Position numbers and translations under genes: made by a program. Shown here piece after piece: positions 1-5,655 of a DNA stretch of 18,086 bases; the first letter of the stretch is position 1, and each line of letters starts with the position of its first letter. The stretch is taken from positions 1 through 18,086 of the forward strand of contig JAFGSL010000203.1 in NCBI GenBank assembly GCA_016934645.1. The letters are read 5' to 3'. This stretch comes from Anaerolineae bacterium (lineage in GTDB: Bacteria; Chloroflexota; Anaerolineae; B4-G1; SLSP01). Under the pieces are notes generated by a model. That model saw nothing but the letters and a program-made list of their open reading frames with translations. It did not search any database and was not told the DNA's origin.

Positions 1-19
1 ATATGCTGATAACTGATTT

Positions 20-991
20 TCATTGCGCCCTCGGGTGGCATGATTTCTCACAGTCTACCCGTTTTTGCTTATTGTGCAACAACTCTACTGTAATTCCCTT
101 CACGGCTTCGGGGAAAACGACGCCAGTGACATCCAAGGATTTGCTGGCGGCGAGTTGCACCAGTCCACGAACGTCGAAGGCAACGTCGCCTAAAACCTGG
201 ATGCCTCTGGGCAGGTCGCGCAAATCATGCCCCGCGTGACAAAACCAGTTGTCGTCGAGAGAGGAGGTGTAGTGTGGCGACAGGTCCACCATATTGAGGC
301 TGGCCTCTGGACTCCGTGGCGCAATGGGACAGAAGCTGTCAATGCGGGCCATGCTAAACCCTTCATAGGCATGCTCATTTGGCTCGACCGTCAGGGCAAT
401 CAGGAAGGGGGCCGATTCAGTCATCGTTGAGACAAAGTCAAGCGTCACGATTTCCTCATTGGGGAAGGGGTTGTTGATTGTGTACCGGTAGAGGTGTATT
501 TTGTAACCCAACTTGTGGGCGGCTTCATTTTCGCCCGTCCAGGCGATCTCAGTATCCGTAGGGATGGGATCGCCTTCCTGCACCCACCAGTCTTTCAGGT
601 GGCGTTGATAGATAAGGGGAATGTACTTGGTTTGACCATTGGCATAGTGGAGAATATACTCGCCAACCTTGGTATCTTCTTCGGCTTGCCAGGCTGTGCC
701 ATGGAGGAAATGCAACTTTTTGCCTTTGTAGTTGACTTTGATGCCCTTGACGCTTGGTGGAAAAGCGCGTCCTGTTTCCGCTTCTGTTCCCTTTCCCGCG
801 AGCTGGATGAGTCCGCGAACATCGAAAGCAGCTTCGGCAAAGACCTGGATGCTTTTAGGTAAAGCTGCGAGACTGGCTCCGGACTTTCCCAGCCAATCCT
901 CATCGAGCGCGTTTGTATAATAAGCCGTCAAATCGACCATATCTGTGTTGGCTTGCCGGCTTCTCTGCGGAATACTCCTTTTCTTCTCCAT
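20..991 (-). CDS. Two-domain protein of unknown function with repeated FDVRG(L/V)xQLA motif; second domain probably frameshifted
   Basis: The protein has 323 residues from the ATG at 991, chosen because AAGGAG sits about nine bases upstream; a TTG at 1027 would add 12 residues and overlap the preceding lacI stop. No signal peptide or membrane segment is visible. It holds the same domain twice: residues 18-87 and 234-303 both run NMVDL..YT..LD..W, then LP..IQV, then AFDVRGLxQLA, then FP..VKGI.V. Copy 1 continues through LHFLHGTAW, YILHYANG and KDWW. Similar FDVRG-(V/I/L)-IQLAG domains are familiar from hypothetical proteins of Planctomycetes, Verrucomicrobia and Chloroflexi; their role is not known to me. 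Copy 2 departs from this pattern after residue 310 and stops at 20, although another frame shows NHATRGRNENQLSAY, which resembles the HGTAW...KVGEY stretch of copy 1. The gene follows lacI with about 32 bases between stop and start, so one operon is likely. Confidence 0.7.
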   Translation of the reverse strand: MEKKRSIPQRSRQANTDMVDLTAYYTNALDEDWLGKSGASLAALPKSIQVFAEAAFDVRGLIQLAGKGTEAETGRAFPPSVKGIKVNYKGKKLHFLHGTAWQAEEDTKVGEYILHYANGQTKYIPLIYQRHLKDWWVQEGDPIPTDTEIAWTGENEAAHKLGYKIHLYRYTINNPFPNEEIVTLDFVSTMTESAPFLIALTVEPNEHAYEGFSMARIDSFCPIAPRSPEASLNMVDLSPHYTSSLDDNWFCHAGHDLRDLPRGIQVLGDVAFDVRGLVQLAASKSLDVTGVVFPEAVKGITVELLHNKQKRVDCEKSCHPRAQ

Positions 992-1023
992 AACGTATTT
1001 CTCCTTGATTAGAATTGTGCGAT

Positions 1024-2040
1024 TCAATGTGTCTCTGGCTGATTACAGCCACAGGAGCGACGGATTACCAATTCGGTGGGAATCACGCGCGTCTCAGGCG
1101 GCGTTTCTGATCCCTGCATCCTGGCAAGCAACATCCGCACGGCAAGTTGGCCTTGCCCGATGATGTCCTGATGTACCGTGGTCAGTGGTGGTCGCAGATA
1201 GCGGGCCGGTTCAATGTCGTCGAATCCAGCCAGAGCTATATCTTCGGGGATGCGCAATCCGCTTTCATAGACCGCTGCCATTGCCCCTATCGCCATCTGA
1301 TCGTTGGCCGCAAAAACCGCATCTGGTCGTGGCTGTTGTTGGAGCACTTGCTGCATGGCCGCGTACCCGCTCTGTTCATCGAAAGCGCCTGGAACAATGA
1401 GTTCGGGCGCGCAGGACAATCCGTAGGTGTCCAGAGCGTCGCAAAAACCACGCAAACGCTCCTGTGCGTGCGTTTGCATCTCAGGGCCTTGGATGAACGC
1501 AATGCGGCGGTAGCCGTGTTCGAGTAAGTGGGTCACAATTTGCATCGCGCCGCCCGCATTGTCGGGGCTGATGCTGTCACCGGTTATCTCACCTGGTTCT
1601 TCACCGAGTAGCACGATGGGGATCCCCTGATGCAGTAAGTCCCCCATGCAGTTCTGGTGGATGCCTCGACTCGCCAGGATGAGGCCATCTACTTTAGTGG
1701 TGAGCAATCCGAGGGTCTGGTCTTCATCGCTGGTTGTACTGCCGGCGATTCCGTAGATCAGCAGGTGATACCCGGTGGCGCTGGCTTCTGTTTCGGCCCC
1801 GCGAATCAACTCCGAGAAAAAGGGGCCGGAGAGTTTGGGAAAGATCAGTGCTATCGTCCCCGTCGTTTTTGTAGCTAGTCCGCGCGCCGAGGCATTGGGC
1901 ACATAGCCCAAATCTGCGATGGCGGCGCGGACTTTTGCCTCTGTTTCCGCATTGATATGCGCGTTCCCGTTAAGAAAGCGTGAGACTGTTGCGATAGACA
2001 CACCAGCTTTTGCTGCGACTGTGCGAATGGTGGGGCGCAT
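1024..2040 (-). CDS. LacI-family transcriptional repressor
   Basis: The protein has 338 residues, normal length for the family. Residues 4-23 form the LacI helix-turn-helix (TIRTVAAKAGVS.ATVSRFLNG), followed by the hinge region YVPNASARGLAT at 46-57. A periplasmic-binding-protein-like effector domain (type I fold) fills the rest, with typical family stretches DGLILAS, AVFAANDQMAIGAM and IALAGFDDIEPARYLRPPLTTVHQD. It ends in SCGC. The effector is probably a sugar, by family analogy; the sequence does not say which. The start ATG at 2040 is preceded by GGAGGTAACAG. A consensus promoter and a LacI-type operator lie immediately upstream, so autoregulation is likely. The only gene visible in the same operon is the FDVRG-domain protein, which is not a usual sugar-uptake gene. 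Confidence 0.93.
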   Translation of the reverse strand: MRPTIRTVAAKAGVSIATVSRFLNGNAHINAETEAKVRAAIADLGYVPNASARGLATKTTGTIALIFPKLSGPFFSELIRGAETEASATGYHLLIYGIAGSTTSDEDQTLGLLTTKVDGLILASRGIHQNCMGDLLHQGIPIVLLGEEPGEITGDSISPDNAGGAMQIVTHLLEHGYRRIAFIQGPEMQTHAQERLRGFCDALDTYGLSCAPELIVPGAFDEQSGYAAMQQVLQQQPRPDAVFAANDQMAIGAMAAVYESGLRIPEDIALAGFDDIEPARYLRPPLTTVHQDIIGQGQLAVRMLLARMQGSETPPETRVIPTELVIRRSCGCNQPETH

Positions 2041-2051
2041 CTGTTACCTCC

Positions 2052-2067
2052 ATGTAAACGGTTACAT
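2052..2067. promoter_or_regulatory. LacI-type operator
   Basis: ATGTAAACGGTTACAT is a near-perfect dyad with the central CG typical of LacI-family operators; only one symmetric pair of positions is mismatched. It starts five bases past the -10 box and covers the predicted transcription start, so a bound repressor would block RNA polymerase. It is the likely autoregulatory site of the lacI gene next to it. Confidence 0.75.
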
Positions 2068-2071
2068 GATA

Positions 2072-2099
2072 ATTATAGAGGTGCCGTAGGGAATGTCAA
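2072..2099 (-). promoter_or_regulatory. Sigma-70-type promoter of lacI
   Basis: Read on the minus strand, TTGACA (2099-2094) and TATAAT (2077-2072) are separated by 16 bases. Both hexamers match consensus exactly. The expected transcription start is near 2065, about 25 bases before the lacI ATG, which gives a very short leader. Confidence 0.8.
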
Positions 2100-2186
2100 G
2101 GCCTTTGGATTTCCCCTTTCTTAACCCACATCCTGAGTGTTACGCGGAGGAGAGACTGTTTTTCCAGTGCGTTATTTTAAGAGAAT

Positions 2187-2215
2187 TTGACAGTCTGCAG
2201 AAATCATGTTATGGT
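2187..2215 (+). promoter_or_regulatory. Candidate promoter for the rpsU leader or a small RNA
   Basis: TTGACA at 2187-2192 and TATGGT at 2210-2215 are separated by 17 bases. The -35 box is perfect and the -10 is weaker. It would start a transcript near 2222 that runs through a structured region into rpsU, about 440 bases downstream. Confidence 0.45.
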
Positions 2216-2583
2216 CATGATCCGTATGCTGTACTGGTGCTGGTCCGATTCTGGCCTTTGTTGCGAGAGTTTTCTCTCGTGAAAGTGCTTAAACAACTTG
2301 TATTCTGTCTTCCTTAATAGACTCATATGTGACCATTCGGGTCTTTCTGATTTCTTAGTACTTGTCTGAGAATTCTCTACCGATTCATCGGAAACGCTTG
2401 TAAGAAGAATTTTCGGATAGAGTCTTCGTCTATCGCGATCGATTTTTGGAGGATGAGACCAAGGTAGGTACACTACCACGCAGGGTAGTTGGCTATCTGA
2501 AGAGGCTGTACATTCTGTCTCTACGCAAGTGAATGCCGGATAGGGGCTGTGTCTTGGCCGCTATCTGTGTTTAAAGCAACGAC
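2216..2583 (+). other. Structured gene-free stretch before rpsU (leader or noncoding RNA candidate)
   Basis: No convincing coding frame lies here. Visible hairpins are CGAGAG-tttt-CTCTCG at 2264-2279, GATAGA...TCTATC around 2416-2434, and CTACC...GGTAG around 2475-2490. A repeat related to the element at 17841-17912 occupies 2377-2426. I looked for hallmarks of tmRNA, RNase P RNA, 6S RNA and SRP RNA and did not recognise any. With a promoter before it and a terminator-like hairpin after it, the stretch could be an independent RNA of about 400 nt or a long rpsU leader. Confidence 0.35.
2377..2426 (+). repeat. Dispersed palindromic repeat, shorter copy
   Basis: This stretch resembles the reverse complement of 17841-17912. 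Shared blocks are CTA-CCG, ATTCATCG, AAACGCT, AAG and the identical 18-base block ATTTTCGGATAGAGTCTT. Relative to the other copy it lacks bases in the left arm and in the centre, as if internally deleted. No coding sequence is present, which fits a small non-autonomous palindromic element. Confidence 0.55.
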
Positions 2584-2626
2584 AAACCTGGTTCGTACCG
2601 GTAGTGGTATGGTACCAGGTTTTTTT
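2584..2626 (+). terminator. rpsU: Intrinsic-terminator-like hairpin 35 nt before rpsU
   Basis: AAACCTGGT (2584-2592) pairs perfectly with ACCAGGTTT (2614-2622), and the right arm runs into seven T residues. A small inner pairing TACC/GGTA is possible in the loop. There is no room for a promoter between this hairpin and rpsU, so rpsU would have to be reached by read-through. That makes it a candidate attenuator of rpsU, or the end of a separate upstream RNA. Confidence 0.65.
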
Positions 2627-2660
2627 GTTGTGCACCATTTTGATCATTTTAGGAGGTATG

Positions 2661-2858
2661 ATGACCTACGTAGTTCGAGGTGAGAACGAATCTTTTGATA
2701 GTTTACTGAAACGGTTCCGCAAGAAGGTGAATCGAGACCGCATTAAGACTGAACTGCGGAAACGGCGTTACTTTGTGACCAAAGGGGAACGCGACCGTAT
2801 AGCAGAGCGCAAGGGAGCCCAAAGAGCACGTCGCCGCCAACGTCGCGCGCGCCGCTGA
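2661..2858 (+). CDS. rpsU: Small ribosomal subunit protein bS21
   Basis: The protein has 65 residues, of ordinary bS21 length. The N-terminal pattern VVRGENESFDSLLKRFRKKV followed by ELRKRRYF and a strongly basic tail (RARRRQRRARR) is characteristic. bS21 sits on the 30S platform near the anti-Shine-Dalgarno end of 16S rRNA and assists initiation. AGGAGG lies at 2651-2656; the ATG at 2661 is preferred because the overlapping ATG at 2658 is only one base from the Shine-Dalgarno. Upstream is a terminator-like hairpin that may control expression. The next gene starts 65 bases downstream in the same direction. Confidence 0.92.
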   Translation: MTYVVRGENESFDSLLKRFRKKVNRDRIKTELRKRRYFVTKGERDRIAERKGAQRARRRQRRARR

Positions 2859-2923
2859 TAGTGTCGACCGGGAATGCGTTTTTCGTTGAGCGTGCATGCA
2901 AACTGACCTAGAGGGATATGCAC

Positions 2924-3220
2924 ATGGCGGATTCAACCGAATATCAACAACTTATTGAGGATTATCCGAAGCTTCAAGATCAGGAACATAGGGAGGCGTT
3001 CGACAAGTTTGTCGCGCGGATGTGGACTAAGCCAACAAGCTTTAATCATTATCTGCGTGCATATTTGGAATTTCTCACCCCTGAGAAACCCACGTTCAGA
3101 AGACTCAATGATCTGGATAACAAGAAGCAACAGGCGAAGCAATCTTCACAACAATCAAGCAAGCGGAGACGTTCTGGCAGAAGGAGCCGACGGTCTCGGA
3201 GTAGACGAAAGGACACGTAG
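2924..3220 (+). CDS. Small protein with acidic/mixed N-terminal part and highly basic C-terminal tail, function unknown
   Basis: The protein has 98 residues from the ATG at 2924, chosen because GAGGG ends eight bases before it; an ATG at 2918 is too close. Residues 1-65 look like a small helical domain (EYQQLIEDYPKLQDQ..., NHYLRAYLEFLTPE). From about residue 68 the chain is Gln/Ser-rich and then almost entirely Arg/Ser/Lys. Such a tail suggests contact with RNA or DNA, and its place directly after rpsU makes a ribosome- or RNA-related role plausible, but that is inference. I do not recognise the family. Codon use and a good ribosome binding site support a real gene. Confidence 0.65.
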   Translation: MADSTEYQQLIEDYPKLQDQEHREAFDKFVARMWTKPTSFNHYLRAYLEFLTPEKPTFRRLNDLDNKKQQAKQSSQQSSKRRRSGRRSRRSRSRRKDT

Positions 3221-3239
3221 CAACAGCACGGCATAGACT

Positions 3240-3267
3240 TTGACAATTCCTCGAAAGTGTATAGAAT
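3240..3267 (+). promoter_or_regulatory. Promoter of the cysteine-cluster/ICMT/TetR operon
   Basis: TTGACA at 3240-3245 and TAGAAT at 3262-3267 are separated by 16 bases. The predicted start near 3274 falls inside the operator at 3272-3285. The first gene begins at 3319. Confidence 0.7.
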
Positions 3268-3271
3268 AATA

Positions 3272-3285
3272 ACTGACCAGTCAGT
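3272..3285. promoter_or_regulatory. TetR-type operator, site 1
   Basis: ACTGACCAGTCAGT is a perfect dyad of two 6-base arms around a 2-base centre and sits on the predicted transcription start. Its core TGACCAGTCA recurs, inverted, at 3772-3781. Short perfect dyads of this kind are usual for TetR/AcrR-family regulators, and the operon ends in a tetR gene, so autorepression is the simplest reading. Confidence 0.7.
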
Positions 3286-3318
3286 CATTTATTTGATAGC
3301 AGGAGGAATGAGAACTCG

Positions 3319-3774
3319 ATGTCCGCGCGATTCCATGGCATTATGAGTCTTACGTTGGTGGCGGTGACAGTGATCATCGCGGCCTTGGTGCTGGCACAGG
3401 TTACCTGTGGATGGGCAGTGGGATACCTTCTGCTCTGTGTGGCAGGGGGAAGTGCCATTCTCTACGCCTGTTGCGCCAAGTGCCCCTGTAAAACCTGTTG
3501 TGAGCATGTACTGCCCGGCAATCTTGCCGGGCAGTTTCCACGTAAACCAGGACCGTATTCTGCCATCGAGCTGGCAGGGGTGATTATCGCTGGGTTGCTG
3601 ATCCTGGGATTACCACAGCTCTGGCTCTGGCGGAGTTTGGTAGCGGGTATCGTTTTCTGGGTATTAAACACCATCGCCTTCGTGCAAATCCTGCTCGGCG
3701 TTTGTAGTGCCTGTGCCAACTCGCATTGCCCGATAGGAAAAATGCGAGCACCCCACGTCGGGCATCAGATGTGA
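3319..3774 (+). CDS. Cysteine-cluster four-helix membrane protein A
   Basis: The protein has 151 residues. Hydrophobic segments at about 8-28, 31-50, 83-100 and 105-127 suggest four membrane helices. Cysteine clusters follow helix 2 (C51, C52, C55, C57, C60, C61, the CCAKCPCKTCC stretch) and helix 4 (C129-x2-C132-x4-C137-P). A PRKPGPYS motif precedes helix 3. Gene B downstream has the same plan, so the two are paralogues. The cysteines could bind metal or an iron-sulfur cluster or take part in thiol chemistry; the sequence cannot decide. AGGAGG at 3301-3306 lies 12 bases before the ATG, which is a little far. The gene is first in the TetR-controlled operon, and its stop codon overlaps operator site 2. 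I know no named family for it. Confidence 0.75.
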   Translation: MSARFHGIMSLTLVAVTVIIAALVLAQVTCGWAVGYLLLCVAGGSAILYACCAKCPCKTCCEHVLPGNLAGQFPRKPGPYSAIELAGVIIAGLLILGLPQLWLWRSLVAGIVFWVLNTIAFVQILLGVCSACANSHCPIGKMRAPHVGHQM

Positions 3775-3781
3775 CTGGTCA
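3772..3781. promoter_or_regulatory. TetR-type operator, site 2
   Basis: TGACTGGTCA is the exact reverse complement of the core of site 1. It overlaps the stop codon of membrane protein A and lies about 30 bases before membrane protein B. It may give a second repressor contact or control a weak internal promoter; TACTAT at 3784-3789 could be a -10 box, but no good -35 box is visible. Confidence 0.5.
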
Positions 3782-3811
3782 TTTACTATTCACCGCTTTT
3801 AGGAGGGTAGA

Positions 3812-4438
3812 ATGTCTGTAGAGTCAGTTGATTCGATACCGTGTAATTTTCGGAGACAAGGGGAGTGTGTAGGTTGCGCTCTTGAGGGCCAGTTGATGTG
3901 TCACTATGATGCGCGTGACACGGTGAAGTTCTTCATGGTGGCGCTGCCCTTTATGGTCACAGGGATCATCGGAGCGATCCAGGCCGGGTATGCTTGGTAT
4001 CTGCTGCTGTGGGTCGCCTATTCGCTGCTCTTTTTCTTCGGCTGGGAGGCGCGGGTATTGTGCAGTCACTGCCCGATGTGGGCGGAGGAAGGGCGCGTGC
4101 TTCACTGTCACGCCAACTACGGCGTGATCAAATTCTGGAAATACCGTCCCGGCCCGATGAGCAAGACCGAGCAGGCTCAGTTCATCATCGGCGCGTTGAT
4201 TTGGATGGGCTTCCCGTTGGTATTGACGCTGCTTGGTGGGGAATATCTATGGGCAGCAGCGGGATTAGTCGCGGCAGTCAGTGCAGCGTACAACCTGCGC
4301 ATCGTCAGTTGCGGGCGCTGCATCAATTTCTCGTGCCCACTGAATACCGTGCCGAAAGCTGAGGTCGATGCCTATCTCCGGCGCAATCCGGCCATGCGCG
4401 AAGCATGGGAATCTGCCGGATACCGGCTAGGAGACTGA
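3812..4438 (+). CDS. Cysteine-cluster four-helix membrane protein B (paralogue of A)
   Basis: The protein has 208 residues with a strong AGGAGG before its ATG. It has an extra N-terminal cysteine cluster (C11, C19, C22, C30). Helices at about 39-58, 61-78, 122-141 and 144-162 follow the same order as in protein A. After helix 2 comes CSHCP (C84, C87) with C99, then YRPGPMS before helix 3, matching PRKPGPYS of protein A. After helix 4 comes C167-x2-C170-x4-C175-P, matching the last cluster of protein A. The C-terminal 30 residues are soluble. Its stop is one base before the next start, so translation is probably coupled. Its function is unknown; a metal, iron-sulfur or thiol role is inferred only from the conserved clusters. 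Confidence 0.77.
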   Translation: MSVESVDSIPCNFRRQGECVGCALEGQLMCHYDARDTVKFFMVALPFMVTGIIGAIQAGYAWYLLLWVAYSLLFFFGWEARVLCSHCPMWAEEGRVLHCHANYGVIKFWKYRPGPMSKTEQAQFIIGALIWMGFPLVLTLLGGEYLWAAAGLVAAVSAAYNLRIVSCGRCINFSCPLNTVPKAEVDAYLRRNPAMREAWESAGYRLGD

Positions 4439-4439
4439 G

Positions 4440-5060
4440 ATGACTCAGGCAACGATAGCTTGGTTGAATTTTGCTGTGTTGGTGTTTTCTTCGATAGCGT
4501 TTTCGATACTGTATGTGCTCAGCGTGCGTCCGGCACACCTGGAACAAAAGATCGGCGAAAAGGCGTACCGGCGTTGTGGACACTATCGTATGGTTGCGAT
4601 GGTCCCGATGGTGGTCGCCAGCCTCAACTACGTGCTGTATCGCTGGTATCCATTGCCCATTGATCCGCTCCCTGCCCGCTTTCCCAGGCCTTACGGGATC
4701 AATGTGACGCTCGCGACCATTATCGGCATTCCGGCGATGGCGCTGATGCTCTGGGGGGTGCGTGACGCGGGGAAAGAGGGGCTGGCTCCTGACAAGTCGC
4801 ACACGATGTACGGCGGCATCTACGAGAAAATCCGCCATCCGCAAGCCGTGGGCGAAGCGCCAATCTGGATTGTGATGGCGTTGTTGATCAATTCACCTTT
4901 CCTAGCTGTTTTCTCCCTGCTCTACCTGGGTGTGTGGTATTGGTGGTGCGTGGAAGAGGAAAAGGATTTGCTCCTGCGTTACGGGCAGGCCTATGCCGGT
5001 TACTGCGCGCGCACGGGGATGCTCTGGCCGAAACGACAGCGGGGTAGTGATGTCTCCTAA
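4440..5060 (+). CDS. Isoprenylcysteine carboxyl methyltransferase / phospholipid methyltransferase-like membrane protein
   Basis: The protein has 206 residues. Hydrophobic segments at about 8-28, 50-68, 88-106 and 140-170 agree with an integral membrane methyltransferase. The C-terminal half carries the ICMT/PEMT signature: GIYEKIRHPQ (127-135), then after a hydrophobic hairpin VEEEKDLLLRYGQAYAGYC (171-189) and a final WP. In this family these residues bind S-adenosylmethionine. Known relatives methylate prenylcysteines, phospholipids or small thiols; which applies here is not visible. GGAG lies before the ATG, one base after gene B ends, and the 3' end overlaps tetR by 11 bases, so it is an integral part of the operon. 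Confidence 0.82.
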   Translation: MTQATIAWLNFAVLVFSSIAFSILYVLSVRPAHLEQKIGEKAYRRCGHYRMVAMVPMVVASLNYVLYRWYPLPIDPLPARFPRPYGINVTLATIIGIPAMALMLWGVRDAGKEGLAPDKSHTMYGGIYEKIRHPQAVGEAPIWIVMALLINSPFLAVFSLLYLGVWYWWCVEEEKDLLLRYGQAYAGYCARTGMLWPKRQRGSDVS

Positions 5061-5655
5061 ACCCGATGTCAGTGAAGAACGCACCGAACAGATCATCGAA
5101 GCGGCCCTCAAGGTCTTCGCCGAACACGGTGTGGAGAAGGCCCGCATGGAGGATATTGGAGACGCTGCCGGGTTGAGCAAAGCCACACTATACCTGTATT
5201 TCAAGACAAAGGATGTGCTCATTGGCGTGATCTTACGGCGGTTGTTCGAGTATATGCTGCATAGTTTTCGATCCCTGGATACAGAAGATGGCTCGGCCCA
5301 GGAGCGACTACGCAGTTTTGCGACGCAATTGGTGGATGAACTGCATCGGATGCGGCCCCTTCTTCCACTGCTCTATGAGTTCTATGCGATGGGGCTGCGC
5401 AAATCTGCCGCGCGTGAGGTATTAGGGGAATTCGTGGCGGAATTTATTGCCATCCTCGCGCCGGTGATACAGCAGGGAGTGGTAAATGGTGAATTGCGCG
5501 CTGTAGATGCCGAAAAATCTGCCATTGCCTTGGGCGCGATGCTCGAAGGAACGCTCCTGCTGTGGGCCTTTGCGCCGGAGCGCGTGGATATGGAAACGCA
5601 GTTGATGTACGGGATGGAGTTGTTCATCCATTCGGTGACGGTTTCGTCGCTTTGA
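5050..5655 (+). CDS. TetR/AcrR-family transcriptional regulator
   Basis: The protein has 201 residues. The N-terminal helix-turn-helix is clear: RTEQIIEAALKVFAEHGVE, MEDIGDAAGLSKATLYLYF, KTKDVLIGV (residues 11-60). The C-terminal ligand-binding domain is diverse, as usual. The ATG at 5050 overlaps the end of the methyltransferase gene by 11 bases; a longer in-frame version from 4930 would lie inside that gene and is rejected. As the last gene of the operon it probably represses it through the two TGAC-N2-GTCA sites at 3272 and 3772. Its 3' end overlaps the convergent 856-residue gene by about 32 bases. Confidence 0.92.
   Translation: MSPKPDVSEERTEQIIEAALKVFAEHGVEKARMEDIGDAAGLSKATLYLYFKTKDVLIGVILRRLFEYMLHSFRSLDTEDGSAQERLRSFATQLVDELHRMRPLLPLLYEFYAMGLRKSAAREVLGEFVAEFIAILAPVIQQGVVNGELRAVDAEKSAIALGAMLEGTLLLWAFAPERVDMETQLMYGMELFIHSVTVSSL

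Noticed and set aside
2216..2632. tmRNA, RNase P RNA, 6S RNA or SRP RNA
   Set aside because: Size, promoter and terminator made a housekeeping RNA possible, but none of the conserved core sequences of these RNAs was seen on either strand.
2604..2660. N-terminal extension of bS21 from the GTG or other upstream start
   Set aside because: The extension runs through the terminator hairpin and T-run and is hydrophobic, unlike bS21; AGGAGG at 2651 fixes the start at 2661.
4930..5049. Longer TetR start with 40 extra residues
   Set aside because: The extension lies inside the ICMT-like gene in another frame and is unlike TetR N-termini; the ATG at 5050 gives a normal start.
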